A stretch of DNA of 56,490 bases from an uncultured Lachnospiraceae bacterium (GTDB taxonomy: Bacteria > Bacillota > Clostridia > Lachnospirales > Lachnospiraceae). Under the pieces are notes generated by a model. The model ran no database searches. It saw only the letters and a list, made by a program, of their open reading frames with translations, and was not told where the DNA came from. Below are positions 11,082 to 20,354 of the stretch, one piece after another (positions within the stretch are counted from its first letter, which is position 1; every line of letters begins with the position of its first letter). The stretch covers positions 1 to 56,490 of the forward strand of contig CAKRFY010000016.1 in NCBI GenBank assembly GCA_934320895.1, read 5' to 3'. Position numbers and translations under genes: made by a program.

Positions 11082-11760
11082 TTCCTTAAAATTTCAAAAA
11101 TGTGCATAACCTAATATATAAATAAAGAAAAATAGGCGCTATTAACACATCATACATACTCATTTTATCTCAAAAATAGTCAAAATACAAGTTTTTATCA
11201 ACAAAAGTAAAGAGATGTTAATAAAAATTGTGTATGTGATGTTTATAATGTTGATAATGAATATAAAACTGAATATCAAGGATTATTAACAGTTATCAAC
11301 ATTAGATAAACAAAAATTGTGCATAACTTGTTATAGATTAAAAATGTCATAAATTACTAAAAAAAGGCAAAAAAGTGGATAATGTTGATAACTTTGTTGA
11401 TAACTGTTGAAAGTATATAGTAAAAATCAAATGTTATGAACAATTTGTGCACAATTTGTTCATAACTCAATATCGAACATATATTTTATTGAAGATATGA
11501 TATATAATGTTTATAGGACTTTGAGACATATAAACACAGATGTTAATCATGTGGATTATTAATGTGGGAATTTATGTAAAAAATATTATAATAAAAATAT
11601 TTCTTCTTATTATAATATATGTTAATTTAAATAAACATATATACAATTTTTGAAATTAACAATATCAACTTGTGCATAAAAATGTTGAAAATATGTTAAT
11701 GTATGTTAATAATATGATTAAAAATGATATTAAGTTAACAATTTATACTACACGGCATTC
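11082..11760. other. oriC: Chromosomal replication origin oriC (DnaA-box cluster)
   Basis: AT-rich region between divergent dnaA and rpmH. DnaA-box matches: TTATGCACA at 11101-11109, 11318-11326 and 11671-11679 (minus); TTATCAACA at 11195-11203 and 11293-11301 (plus) and at 11249-11257, 11383-11391 and 11395-11403 (minus); TTATCCACT at 11374-11382 (minus); TTATGAACA at 11434-11442 (plus) and 11457-11465 (minus); TAATCCACA at 11550-11558 (minus). Almost pure A/T sequence at 11575-11665 is a candidate unwinding element. The dnaA promoter must also lie here. All major flanking genes point outward, as expected at an origin. Confidence 0.9.
11433..11466. repeat. 34-bp near-perfect palindrome of DnaA boxes
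   Basis: Two inverted TTATGAACA boxes flank a central GTGCAC. The 17-bp arms match at 16 positions. The centre is at 11449/11450. It could bind DnaA dimers cooperatively or extrude as a cruciform; this is inferred from symmetry only. Confidence 0.8.
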
Positions 11761-11824
11761 TAGTTATAAAGCTGGCTGCATATAATAAAAGATTTATAAA
11801 AAAAATTAAAATCAAGAATTTTAC

Positions 11825-11853
11825 TTGACGAAATTGACTTTTACTAATATAAT
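11825..11853 (+). promoter_or_regulatory. rpmH promoter
   Basis: TTGACG (11825-11830), a 17-base spacer and TATAAT (11848-11853), about 55 bp upstream of rpmH. Near-consensus sigma-A promoter for the rightward housekeeping block. Confidence 0.85.
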
Positions 11854-11907
11854 ATGTGATATGCGTGATTATATGCGTAGAAGTAGAAATAAAGGAGGTG
11901 TTTTGTA

Positions 11908-12042
11908 ATGAAGATGACATTTCAGCCAAAGAAAAGATCAAGATCAAAGGTTCATGGTTTTAGAAAAAGAATGCAGACAGCTAATGGAAGAAAAGTATTA
12001 GCAAGCAGAAGAGCAAAAGGAAGACATAAGTTATCCGCATAG
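11908..12042 (+). CDS. rpmH: 50S ribosomal protein L34
   Basis: 44-residue, very basic protein beginning [20 protein letters not shown] and ending [18 protein letters not shown], the full-length L34 signature. It is a structural component of the large ribosomal subunit. AAAGGAGGTG lies 8 bases upstream of the ATG. It is the first gene rightward from oriC, and rnpA follows. Confidence 0.97.
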   Translation: MKMTFQPKKRSRSKVHGFRKRMQTANGRKVLASRRAKGRHKLSA

Positions 12043-12063
12043 GTCGCATTTATGTGACCTTTT
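12041..12063 (+). terminator. Terminator or attenuator after rpmH
   Basis: AGGTCGCAT (12041-12049) pairs with ATGTGACCT (12052-12060), one G-U pair included, followed by TTTTCTTCT. It overlaps the rpmH stop. It probably ends part of the transcripts so that L34 is made in excess over RnpA. Confidence 0.7.
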
Positions 12064-12102
12064 CTTCTATTATAAAGATTTGCCTTTGTAGAGGGAAAAG
12101 TT

Positions 12103-12438
12103 GTGTTTATATCTATTTCGAAAAATTTTGAATTTTTAAATGTATATCATCATGGAAAATCCTATGCCAATAAATATCTTGTTATGTATTTATTAAAAAC
12201 AGGCAACAGTGAAAACAGATATGGAATAACAGTTAGTAAAAAAGTTGGAAATAGTGTTGTCAGGCATAGGGTTACCAGATTGATAAGAGAGAGTATCAGG
12301 TTAAATGAAGAAAAGTTTGCCAGGGGTTATGACATTGTTATAATTGCAAGGAATACAGCTAAGGGTAAAAAGTATAGTGATATTGCAAGTGCATTTTTAC
12401 ATTTAGGCAAAATGCATGGGATTTTAAGAGATGATTAA
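12103..12438 (+). CDS. rnpA: Ribonuclease P protein component
   Basis: 111-residue basic protein that binds the RNase P RNA and helps cleave pre-tRNA 5' leaders. The family signature is visible as [29 protein letters not shown] (RNR motif region) near residues 38-66, followed by GYDIVIIAR. It uses a GTG start with GAGGG 7 bases upstream. It lies between rpmH and yidD, as usual. Confidence 0.96.
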   Translation: MFISISKNFEFLNVYHHGKSYANKYLVMYLLKTGNSENRYGITVSKKVGNSVVRHRVTRLIRESIRLNEEKFARGYDIVIIARNTAKGKKYSDIASAFLHLGKMHGILRDD

Positions 12439-12440
12439 CT

Positions 12441-12653
12441 ATGAAATCAATACTTATATTTGTTATAAAAATATATCGTAAATATATATCTCCCTTGAAA
12501 GGAAGACCGGCGTGTATATATACACCTACTTGTTCACAGTATGCGTTAGAGGCGCTTGAAAAGTATGGTTTTTTTAAAGGGAGTTTTTTGGCTGTAAAAA
12601 GAATTTTGAGGTGTCATCCCTTTGCGAAGGGTGGGTACGATCCGGTCCCTTGA
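12441..12653 (+). CDS. yidD: Membrane protein insertion efficiency factor YidD
   Basis: 70-residue protein with the YidD hallmark: [11 protein letters not shown], then the Cys-containing [39 protein letters not shown]. Peripheral membrane protein that aids YidC/Sec insertion. It starts 2 bp after the rnpA stop, so the two are probably translationally coupled, and yidC follows. Confidence 0.95.
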   Translation: MKSILIFVIKIYRKYISPLKGRPACIYTPTCSQYALEALEKYGFFKGSFLAVKRILRCHPFAKGGYDPVP

Positions 12654-12689
12654 TTCCCCTTTGATTTGGCATAGGAGGACTTATAGTTT

Positions 12690-13958
12690 ATGAATGTAAT
12701 TTTAACGACTTATCAGGGTGCTATTTTAGGACCGATTGCGAGAGTTTTGGGTTATATTTTACAGGCGTTATATGCTTTATTATCAAATTTTGGTATTGAA
12801 AATACGGGAATCTGTATGATCTTATTTACTTTTTTAGTAAATGGTTTAATGATGCCTATGCAGATTAAACAGCAGAAATTCTCTAAAATGTCGATGATAA
12901 TGAATCCTGAAATTCAGGCGATTCAGAAAAAGTATAAAAATAAGAAAGATCAGGCATCACAGCAGAAGATGTCTTTAGAAACACAGGCAGTGTATCAAAA
13001 GTATGGTGTGAGTCCGGCAAGTGGATGTCTGCCTATGTTGATTACATTTCCTATATTATTTGCATTGTATCGTGTAATTTACAATATTCCGGCATATGTT
13101 CCTCAAGTTTATGATATTTACAGTGGAATTGCAGAACAGGTTAAGAGTGCTGGAGTAAGTGTTGAGCAGCTTTCAAAGATGGTTTCATCAAGTACGTATG
13201 TTGTTACGAATGCTGTATCAGCAGCAAAGAAAAGTGATAATATAAGTTACTTTATTGATGTCTTAGGTCAGTTTAATACAAGTGCATGGACGCAGCTTGC
13301 TGCAAAGTGCCCTGATCTAAAAACAGCAATTATGGAAGTTGCAGATAAATCAAAACATATCAATACATTTCTGGGATTAAATATTGCGGACACACCGGGA
13401 ATAAAGAATATAAGTATTATTATCCCTATATTATCTGTTGTTACACAGATTCTCAGCATGAAGATAAGCATGGCAGGAACGCAGCAGCCGGATGCAGCAG
13501 ATAATCCGACAGCACAGTCTATGAAGACGATGAATAATGTTATGCCATTTGTTACGGGTCTTATGTGTTTTATGTTCCCTATAGGTGTTGGTATATATTG
13601 GGTTGCTGGTAATGTTTTTCGTATATTCCAGGGAATTGGAATAAATGTTTATTTTTCAAAGATGGATATGGATGCTGAAATGGCAAAAAATGTCGAGAAA
13701 AATAAAAAGCGTATGGAGAAAATGGGACTTGATCCGAATACAACAATGCAGGATATAGCAAAACAGAGGACAAGTACAATAAATAATAATACACAGGTGC
13801 AGAAAACAAATAAGAGTAAAGGAATAAATAAGAATGCAAAGGTGGTCAGTACAAAGGAATCACCTAATAATGGCGGAAATAAAAATTATAAAAAAGGTAG
13901 TATAGCTGCATATGCAAATATGCTAGCTCGTGGTGATAATGATGCGAGCAAAAAATAA
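12690..13958 (+). CDS. yidC: Membrane protein insertase YidC/Oxa1
   Basis: 422-residue polytopic insertase. It has an N-terminal membrane segment (IARVLGYILQALYALL), the core ending of the first hydrophobic part FLVNGLMMPMQIKQQKFSKM, the amphipathic coiled hairpin EIQAIQKKYKNKKDQASQQKMSLE, and PASGCLPMLITFPILFALY. The loop after this segment (roughly residues 130-240) is longer than in typical Gram-positive YidC and includes a Ser-rich stretch. Two further membrane segments follow, then a long Lys/Asn-rich cytoplasmic tail that may contact ribosomes. No lipobox is visible. AGGAGG lies upstream. Confidence 0.95.
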   Translation: MNVILTTYQGAILGPIARVLGYILQALYALLSNFGIENTGICMILFTFLVNGLMMPMQIKQQKFSKMSMIMNPEIQAIQKKYKNKKDQASQQKMSLETQAVYQKYGVSPASGCLPMLITFPILFALYRVIYNIPAYVPQVYDIYSGIAEQVKSAGVSVEQLSKMVSSSTYVVTNAVSAAKKSDNISYFIDVLGQFNTSAWTQLAAKCPDLKTAIMEVADKSKHINTFLGLNIADTPGIKNISIIIPILSVVTQILSMKISMAGTQQPDAADNPTAQSMKTMNNVMPFVTGLMCFMFPIGVGIYWVAGNVFRIFQGIGINVYFSKMDMDAEMAKNVEKNKKRMEKMGLDPNTTMQDIAKQRTSTINNNTQVQKTNKSKGINKNAKVVSTKESPNNGGNKNYKKGSIAAYANMLARGDNDASKK

Positions 13959-14000
13959 CAAACAGTATTTGTATATGCCGTTGTAGAAACGGAGGAGAAT

Positions 14001-14801
14001 ATGTCAGAGTGGAGAGAATTTTCAGCAAAAACTGTCGATGATGCTATAACAAATGCGTTGGTAAAGTTGCAGACAACTAGTGATAAAGTAGAGTATGAAG
14101 TTGTTGAAGAAGGAAGTTCAGGAATACTTGGATTATTTAGTAAGCAGGCAGTTGTTCGTGTCAGAAAAAAAGATGATATACAGGAAACTGCGGTTGAATT
14201 TTTAAGTGATGTATTCAAGGCTATGGAAATGAATGTTGATATTGAGATTGGGTACAATGAAGTTGAAAATCAAATGAATATTGAACTTTCAGGCGATGAG
14301 ATGGGGATGCTTATCGGTAAAAGAGGTATTACACTTGATTCTCTTCAATATCTTGTCAGTCTTGTTATTAACAAAAAAACTGAGGATTATGTGAAGGTTA
14401 AAATAGATACAGAAAATTATCGCCAGAGGAGAAAAGAAACACTTGAAAATCTTGCAAGAAATCTTGCACACAAAGTTAAGAGAATTCATAAAAGTGTTGT
14501 TTTGGAGCCTATGAATCCTTATGAAAGAAGAGTTATTCATTCTACACTTCAAAATGATAAATTTGTTGAAACTCACAGTGAGGGTGAAGAACCATATAGA
14601 AAAGTTGTTATTTCTTTGAAGCCAGGATTGGAAAAGGAATATGATAAAAAGAAAAAATATGGTTATGGCAACAAATCAAGGTACAAAAATAATGGAGGTT
14701 ATAGAAAATATAATAATCCATATAGAAAAAATTACAACAGAGATGATCAGAATAATGAGACTGTTTCTGTTGATGAGAAAAAAGTAACAGATAGCGAATA
14801 A
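14001..14801 (+). CDS. jag: RNA-binding protein Jag/KhpB
   Basis: 266-residue protein with an N-terminal Jag domain (SEWREFSAKTVDDAITNALVKL..VVEEGSSGILGLFSKQAVVRV), a KH domain (GMLIGKRGITLDSLQYLVSLVIN near residue 100) and an R3H domain (PMNPYERRVIHSTLQNDKFVETHSEGEEPYRKVVI near 170-205). A low-complexity Tyr/Asn/Lys-rich tail follows. It binds RNA with KhpA and affects cell elongation in related bacteria. CGGAGGAGA precedes the ATG. It forms the end of the rpmH-jag block and has a terminator. Confidence 0.95.
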   Translation: MSEWREFSAKTVDDAITNALVKLQTTSDKVEYEVVEEGSSGILGLFSKQAVVRVRKKDDIQETAVEFLSDVFKAMEMNVDIEIGYNEVENQMNIELSGDEMGMLIGKRGITLDSLQYLVSLVINKKTEDYVKVKIDTENYRQRRKETLENLARNLAHKVKRIHKSVVLEPMNPYERRVIHSTLQNDKFVETHSEGEEPYRKVVISLKPGLEKEYDKKKKYGYGNKSRYKNNGGYRKYNNPYRKNYNRDDQNNETVSVDEKKVTDSE

Positions 14802-14804
14802 AGG

Positions 14805-14834
14805 AAAGGGGCTGGTTATTGACAGTCCCTTTTT
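14805..14834 (+). terminator. Terminator after jag
   Basis: AAAGGGGCTG and CAGTCCCTTTTT form a stem around an 8-base loop and end in a T run, directly after the jag stop codon. One position in the stem is imperfect. Confidence 0.75.
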
Positions 14835-14866
14835 GAATTGCATTATATTTTATTTTGGAGGATTTG

Positions 14867-16285
14867 ATGTATACGAAAACTATTGCTAGTATTGCAAGTG
14901 GGATGGGTGGCGGAATAGGAGTAATAAGAATAAGTGGAGATGAATCTCTTACTGTTGCCGGTAAAATTTTTAGGAAGAGAAGTCAGATAGATTTAGGATC
15001 AGAGTGTGAGAAAGCTGGCGTAAAGCAGGAGTATGATTATTTTGAAAAGGTAAATTCACATACAATACATTATGGATTTATAGTTGATGATGGAAAAGTT
15101 ATTGATGAAGTTATGGTTTTGGTTATGAAAAAACCAAATAGTTATACTAAAGAAGATGTCATAGAAATTGATTCTCATGGAGGTCCGTTTATTGTAAAAA
15201 AGATATTAGAGACAGTATTAAAAAATGGTGCAATTCTGGCAGAGCCAGGAGAATTTACGAAAAGGGCATTTTTAAATGGAAGAATAGATCTTGCTCAGGC
15301 AGAAGCTGTTATGAAACTTGTTTCTTCTGAAAATAATTATGCACTAGACAGTGCTTTAAGTCAGCTTGAGGGAAATTTGTCGAAATATATTGAGGATATA
15401 AGGCAGGATATACTTCATAATATGGGGTATATAGAAGCTGCGCTTGACGATCCAGAACATTATGATCTTGGTGAATTTAGGTTTGAATTGAGGGAGAAGC
15501 TTCAGCGTGACAAAGAAAAATTAAGTGAGCTTGTGCAACATTTCGATGATGGAAGAATGAAATCAGAGGGAATAAATACCGTTATTGTAGGAAAACCAAA
15601 TGCCGGAAAATCATCGTTGATGAATCTTTTGCTTGATGAGGAGAGAGCAATAGTAACTAATGTAGCGGGAACGACCAGGGATATTCTTGAAGAGAGGGTT
15701 AAACTTGGAGATGTGATATTAAACCTTGTAGATACAGCTGGTATACATGAGACTGACGATATTGTTGAAAATATAGGTGTTAATAAGGCTATAGAATATG
15801 CAGATAAATGTGATTTTATAATTTATGTTGTGGATTCTAGTGATAAACTTGATGATGCTGATTTTCAGATTATTGATATATTGCAGAATAAAAAAGGTGT
15901 CATATTGATGAATAAGTCTGATTTAAACCCTGTAACAACTATTGATGATATACAAAAGAAACTTAATTGGGAATGTATAATATTTTCAAATGAGACAAAG
16001 CAGGGGATGAAAGAGTTAGAAGATTATGTAAATAATTCATTTCTTAATGGAAACATCTCATTTAATAATCAGGTTTATTTGACAGGAATAAGACATAAAG
16101 AGGCGGTTATGGCTGCAATAGAAAGTATTGATTCTGTATTACAGGCTATAGATGATAATATGCCGGAGGATTTTTATACTATTGATATGATGGATGCGTA
16201 TAAGGGACTCGGACTTATAAATGGAGAAACTGCGTCTGAGGATCTGGTAAATAAAATATTTAAAGAGTTTTGTATGGGAAAATAG
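14867..16285 (+). CDS. mnmE: tRNA modification GTPase MnmE
   Basis: 472-residue GTPase that with MnmG modifies uridine 34 of certain tRNAs. It has an N-terminal formyl-THF-binding domain (TIASIASGMGGGIGVIRISG; SHTIHYGFI), a helical domain and an inserted G domain (GKPNAGKSSL, DTAGIHET, NKSD). The C-terminal FCMGK carries the catalytic Cys. The ATG at 14867 has GGAGG 6 bases upstream; an upstream in-frame TTG overlaps that site. mnmG follows after 33 bp. Confidence 0.96.
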   Translation: MYTKTIASIASGMGGGIGVIRISGDESLTVAGKIFRKRSQIDLGSECEKAGVKQEYDYFEKVNSHTIHYGFIVDDGKVIDEVMVLVMKKPNSYTKEDVIEIDSHGGPFIVKKILETVLKNGAILAEPGEFTKRAFLNGRIDLAQAEAVMKLVSSENNYALDSALSQLEGNLSKYIEDIRQDILHNMGYIEAALDDPEHYDLGEFRFELREKLQRDKEKLSELVQHFDDGRMKSEGINTVIVGKPNAGKSSLMNLLLDEERAIVTNVAGTTRDILEERVKLGDVILNLVDTAGIHETDDIVENIGVNKAIEYADKCDFIIYVVDSSDKLDDADFQIIDILQNKKGVILMNKSDLNPVTTIDDIQKKLNWECIIFSNETKQGMKELEDYVNNSFLNGNISFNNQVYLTGIRHKEAVMAAIESIDSVLQAIDDNMPEDFYTIDMMDAYKGLGLINGETASEDLVNKIFKEFCMGK

Positions 16286-16318
16286 TAAATAAAACGAAAG
16301 ATTATGGAGGTTGAGAAT

Positions 16319-18187
16319 ATGTCATATACTTATGAAAGATATGATGCAGTTGTAATAGGAGCAGGGCATGCAGGGTGTGAGGCTGCTTTGGCAACAGCAA
16401 GGCTTGGATTGAAAACTCTTATATTTACTGTCAGTGTAGATAGTATTGCAATGATGCCGTGTAATCCAAATGTAGGTGGAAGTTCAAAAGGGCATCTTGT
16501 AAGAGAAATAGATGCCCTTGGCGGTGAGATGGGAAAAAATATTGATAGGACATTTATTCAGACTAAGATGTTAAATATGTCTAAAGGTCCGGCAGTACAT
16601 TCACTTCGCGCGCAGGCCGATAAAAAAAATTATAGTAATTCAATGAGACAGGTTCTTGAAAATACTGATAATCTTACGATAAAGCAAGGTGAGGTAGCAG
16701 AAGTAATTGTAGAGGATGGAAAGGTTATCGGGGTTAAGACAACTTCTGATGCTATTTATCCATGTAGTGTTGTTGTCATGTGTACCGGAACATACTTGAA
16801 AGCAAGGTGTATATATGGTGATGTAAGTCAGTATACAGGTCCTAATGGACTTAGTGCAGCTAATCATCTTAGTCAGTCTCTTTTAAATCTTGGAATAGAG
16901 CTTAGAAGATTTAAAACAGGTACTCCTGCCAGGGTTGATAAAAGAACGATTGATTTTTCGAAGATGGAAGAGCAGAAAGGTGATGAAAAGATAGTTCCGT
17001 TTTCGTTCACAAACACACCTGAGAAATTGGAGAGAAATCAGGTGTCATGTTGGCTCACATATACTAATGAAGAGACACATGAAATTATTAGAGAAAATAT
17101 TGACAGATCGCCAATATATTCTGGAAATATAAAAGGTACAGGACCAAGATATTGTCCATCTATAGAAGATAAAGTTGTAAGATTTGCAGATAAAAAAAGA
17201 CATCAAGTATTTTTAGAGCCAGAAGGATTGTATACAAATGAAATGTATATAGGTGGAATGTCAAGTTCGCTGCCAGAGGATGTTCAATATAAAATGTATC
17301 ACACTGTTCCGGGACTTGAACATGCGGCAATTGTAAGAAATGCTTATGCTATTGAATATGACTGCATAAATCCTCTTCAGTTAAAAGCTTCATTGGAATT
17401 TAAAAATATATCAGGTTTTTTTAGTGCAGGTCAGGCGAATGGAAGCTCTGGATATGAGGAGGCAGCAGCTCAGGGAATTATTGCTGGGATAAATGCGGCA
17501 ATGAAGTTTTTAGGAAAAAATGCGGTTATTTTAGATCGTTCGCAGGCTTATATAGGTGTGCTTATCGATGATCTTGTGACTAAGGGAACGAATGAACCGT
17601 ATAGAATGATGACATCAAGAGCTGAATACAGACTTTTGCTTAGACAGGACAATGCGGACAGGCGCCTTACTGGAATAGGTCATGAAATTGGTTTGATAGA
17701 TGATGTACGTTATAAAAAACTTATTGATAAAGAAAAAATGATTGATATGGAAGTAGAACGAATGAGGAAAACTACTGTCGGTGCTAGGGCAGAAGTGCAA
17801 GAGTTGCTTGCTAAATATGAAAGTACGCCATTGCAATCAGGGACTACACTTGCAGAATTGCTGAAAAGACCGGAATTATCATATGAAATAATTAAGGATA
17901 TTGATAAGGAGAGAAAGGAATTACCTGAGGATGTAAAAGAACAGGTGAATATTGAACTTAAATATGAGGGATATATAAAAAGGCAATTAAGACAGGTTGA
18001 GCAGTATAAAAAGTTGGAGAGTAAAAAAATACCGGATGATATTGATTATGATGATGTTTATAGCTTGAGAAAGGAAGCTGTTCAAAAATTGAAAGAATTA
18101 AGACCTGAATCTGTGGGACAGGCTTCAAGAATTTCTGGAGTTTCACCGGCAGATATATCAGTGTTACTTATTTATCTTGGAAAATAA
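16319..18187 (+). CDS. mnmG: tRNA uridine-5-carboxymethylaminomethyl synthesis enzyme MnmG
   Basis: 622-residue FAD protein, partner of MnmE. The N-terminal dinucleotide-binding motif is [17 protein letters not shown]. Family motifs include [47 protein letters not shown] and [16 protein letters not shown]. The C-terminal helical part ([35 protein letters not shown]) binds MnmE and tRNA. The ATG at 16319 follows GGAGG; an upstream ATG at 16304 overlaps the Shine-Dalgarno. Confidence 0.97.
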   Translation: MSYTYERYDAVVIGAGHAGCEAALATARLGLKTLIFTVSVDSIAMMPCNPNVGGSSKGHLVREIDALGGEMGKNIDRTFIQTKMLNMSKGPAVHSLRAQADKKNYSNSMRQVLENTDNLTIKQGEVAEVIVEDGKVIGVKTTSDAIYPCSVVVMCTGTYLKARCIYGDVSQYTGPNGLSAANHLSQSLLNLGIELRRFKTGTPARVDKRTIDFSKMEEQKGDEKIVPFSFTNTPEKLERNQVSCWLTYTNEETHEIIRENIDRSPIYSGNIKGTGPRYCPSIEDKVVRFADKKRHQVFLEPEGLYTNEMYIGGMSSSLPEDVQYKMYHTVPGLEHAAIVRNAYAIEYDCINPLQLKASLEFKNISGFFSAGQANGSSGYEEAAAQGIIAGINAAMKFLGKNAVILDRSQAYIGVLIDDLVTKGTNEPYRMMTSRAEYRLLLRQDNADRRLTGIGHEIGLIDDVRYKKLIDKEKMIDMEVERMRKTTVGARAEVQELLAKYESTPLQSGTTLAELLKRPELSYEIIKDIDKERKELPEDVKEQVNIELKYEGYIKRQLRQVEQYKKLESKKIPDDIDYDDVYSLRKEAVQKLKELRPESVGQASRISGVSPADISVLLIYLGK

Positions 18188-18226
18188 TTTGCAATAGATT
18201 TATCTCAAATATGAGAAGGAGAATAT

Positions 18227-18946
18227 ATGAGTGATATGTTGAAAGAGATTCTGAAAGATGGAGCTTTAGCTGCAAATATTGAATTGACAGATATTCAGAT
18301 TGAGAAGTTTGAAAAGTTTTATGAATATTTGATGGAAAAAAATAAGGTTATGAATCTTACAGCGATTACAGATGAGAGGCAAGTCGTATATAAACATTTT
18401 ATTGATAGTATTGCTTTGATTACTAAAATGAATTTGGAAGGCAAAAAAATAATAGATGTTGGTACAGGAGCAGGTTTTCCAGGAATACCTCTTGCTATTG
18501 TTTTAAATGAGACCGAATTTTTATTGATGGACTCATTAAATAAAAGAATAAACTTTTTGAACGAAGTAAAAGAAATATGTGATCTGAAAAATGTTTCGAC
18601 CATTCATGCAAGAGCGGAGGAACTTGGTAGAAATATTGAATATAGAGAGCAGTTTGATGTTTGTGTTTCGAGAGCAGTTGCTAATATGTCAACATTACTT
18701 GAGTATTGTGTTCCTTTTGTTAAGGTTGGAGGCATATTTGTTTCATATAAATCTGGCGATGTTAATGAGGAACTTATTGCAGCGGAGAATGCACAAAAAC
18801 AATTATTCTGTAAAGAGAAGGAGATTATTAAGTTTGGTCTGCCTAATACAGACATTAATAGGAGCTTTGTTTTGTTCGAAAAGAAAAAGGAATTAAATAA
18901 AAAGTATCCAAGACAGGGAGGAAAGCCAAGAAAAAATCCACTATAA
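18227..18946 (+). CDS. rsmG: 16S rRNA (guanine527-N7)-methyltransferase RsmG
   Basis: 239-residue SAM-dependent methyltransferase. Motif I is DVGTGAGFPGIPLAI (residues ~80-95), followed by LLMDSLNKRINFL. VSRAVANMSTLLEYC and VSYKSGDVNEEL are family blocks. In other bacteria loss of RsmG gives low-level streptomycin resistance. It ends the mnmE-mnmG-rsmG run, followed by a repeat element and a parS-containing palindrome. GAAGGAGA precedes the ATG. Confidence 0.96.
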   Translation: MSDMLKEILKDGALAANIELTDIQIEKFEKFYEYLMEKNKVMNLTAITDERQVVYKHFIDSIALITKMNLEGKKIIDVGTGAGFPGIPLAIVLNETEFLLMDSLNKRINFLNEVKEICDLKNVSTIHARAEELGRNIEYREQFDVCVSRAVANMSTLLEYCVPFVKVGGIFVSYKSGDVNEELIAAENAQKQLFCKEKEIIKFGLPNTDINRSFVLFEKKKELNKKYPRQGGKPRKNPL

Positions 18947-18974
18947 AATAATTTAGAACTTATAGTAATACAAA

Positions 18975-19073
18975 AGTCAAGCAGATATTTGCAATCTGCT
19001 CTACTACTTACTCATAACGCTATTAGTCGCTATCGCAGTATATCAGAAGGGACTTGCTTGATAGTGTTAAAAT
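18975..19073 (-). repeat. Dispersed intergenic repeat, copy 1 (near full length)
   Basis: Read on the minus strand it starts TTTTAACACTATCAAG, has a middle part CTGCGATAGCGACTAATAG, and ends in the shared hairpin GAGCAGATTGCAAATATCTG followed by CTTGACTT. It shares its 5' end, middle and 3' hairpin with the copy at 28847-29008, and its 3' hairpin with those at 45173 and 50845. The hairpin stem GCAGAT/ATCTGC differs from GCGGAT/ATCCGC in copy 3 by a compensated pair. Confidence 0.8.
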
Positions 19074-19175
19074 ATATAGAAGTTAGTTGTTGTTGAGCAT
19101 ATTATAAATGCAACTAATAATAGTCAAGCTTAAAAATATATGAATATTTTTCGCTAATAGTGGAAGAATGATTTC

Positions 19176-19217
19176 AAAAATGATATAATGTTTCACGTGA
19201 AACATTATATCATTTTT
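19176..19217 (+). promoter_or_regulatory. parS site inside a 42-bp perfect palindrome, possible terminator
   Basis: TGTTTCACGTGAAACA (19189-19204) matches the ParB-binding consensus found in B. subtilis. It is the centre of a palindrome with perfect 21-bp arms; the arm ends in a run of seven Ts. As RNA this would fold into a long hairpin followed by U residues, so it may also terminate the mnmE-mnmG-rsmG transcript. parS identity is well supported; the terminator role is inferred. Confidence 0.9.
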
Positions 19218-19507
19218 TTGTTTTACATGAAATCTTGTTCTTATAAAGTAAAAAATATCAAGTATACTATCATTTTTACATAAAAATTATTATTACTGGA
19301 AAATGTGAAGACAGTGTGTTATTTTTGCTTTATGAAATTTTATTAAGCAGAAATAAAAGCTTATAATATATATTTATGATATGGCATTAATAATGCTTTG
19401 ATAATCAGCTTAGTTAATAACATATAAATACTATGGAAATACATTGAAAAGAAATGATATAATTATTTACAATAATAGTATAAATAAAATTGAAGAAATA
19501 ACTAAAA

Positions 19508-19523
19508 TGTTTCACGTGAAACA
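19508..19523 (+). promoter_or_regulatory. parS site upstream of parA
   Basis: A second exact TGTTTCACGTGAAACA, within a 24-bp perfect palindrome (19504-19527). It ends about 22 bp before the parA start codon and overlaps the leader, so ParB spreading from it could affect parAB expression. Confidence 0.93.
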
Positions 19524-19545
19524 TTTTGAGAAATGAGGTGGAAAG

Positions 19546-20304
19546 ATGGGGAGAATAATCGCAATATCTAATCAAAAGGGTGGAGTAGGAAAAACAACAA
19601 CGGCAATCAATCTTTCGGCATGTCTTGCAGAAAAAGGGCAAAAAGTACTTACAATTGATATGGATCCTCAGGGAAATACAACGAGTGGACTAGGAATAGA
19701 TAAAAGCAAAGTTGAAAATACAAGTTATGAATTGCTTTTAGGAAATGTGAAAATAGAGGATACAATAATGCTGTCTATAGTTGAGAATTTGTTTGTTGTT
19801 CCAGCGGAGAGGGGATTAGCGGGAGCAGAAATTGAACTTATTGGAAAAGAGGGAAGAGAATTTATATTAAAAAAAGAGGTTAACAGAATAAAGGATGATT
19901 ATGATTTTATTATAATTGATTGCCCACCATCATTAAATACTTTAACTGTAAATGCAATGACAACAGCTGATTCTGTAATTGTGCCTATCCAGTGTGAATA
20001 TTATGCTTTAGAGGGGTTAAGTGAATTGATGTATACAATTCAATTGGTAAAGGAAAGATTGAATAATGAATTGGAGATAGAGGGTGTTGTATTTACTATG
20101 TATGATGCAAGAACCTGCCTTTCATTGCAAGTGGTAGAGAATGTTAAAGAAAATATAGATGAGAAGATATATAAGGCTATAATTCCTAGAAATGTAAGAT
20201 TGGCGGAAGCACCAAGTTATGGACAGCCGATTACTATTTATTCTCCAAGGTCTGCAGGAGCTGAAGCATACAGAGCTTTAGCAGATGAAGTGATTGAAAA
20301 ATAA
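19546..20304 (+). CDS. parA: Chromosome partitioning ATPase ParA/Soj
   Basis: 252-residue ParA-type ATPase with the deviant Walker A QKGGVGKTTT at residues ~10-19. Other landmarks are DMDPQGNTTSGLG and Walker B FIIIDCPPSL. It forms ATP-dependent dimers on the nucleoid that are released by ParB; in B. subtilis Soj also controls DnaA. GAGGTGGAAAG precedes the ATG. parB follows after 50 bp and a parS site lies just upstream. Confidence 0.96.
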   Translation: MGRIIAISNQKGGVGKTTTAINLSACLAEKGQKVLTIDMDPQGNTTSGLGIDKSKVENTSYELLLGNVKIEDTIMLSIVENLFVVPAERGLAGAEIELIGKEGREFILKKEVNRIKDDYDFIIIDCPPSLNTLTVNAMTTADSVIVPIQCEYYALEGLSELMYTIQLVKERLNNELEIEGVVFTMYDARTCLSLQVVENVKENIDEKIYKAIIPRNVRLAEAPSYGQPITIYSPRSAGAEAYRALADEVIEK

Positions 20305-20354
20305 TTATTGTAAAGTATGAAAAGCATTAAGTAGAGTGAAAGGAAAAAATCATC

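Larger units (their letters stand above)
18947..19545. other. rsmG-parA spacer: repeat copy, two parS sites, no CDS
   Basis: About 600 bp without a gene. It holds a dispersed-repeat copy at 18975-19073, the palindromic parS at 19176-19217 and a second parS at 19508-19523; all are listed separately. The remaining sequence is AT-rich and must include the parA promoter, which I could not place with confidence. Confidence 0.8.

Noticed and set aside
19081..19135. Fifth repeat copy near ACTAATAATAGTCAAGC
   Set aside because: Resemblance is limited to a few short words and the hairpin is missing.
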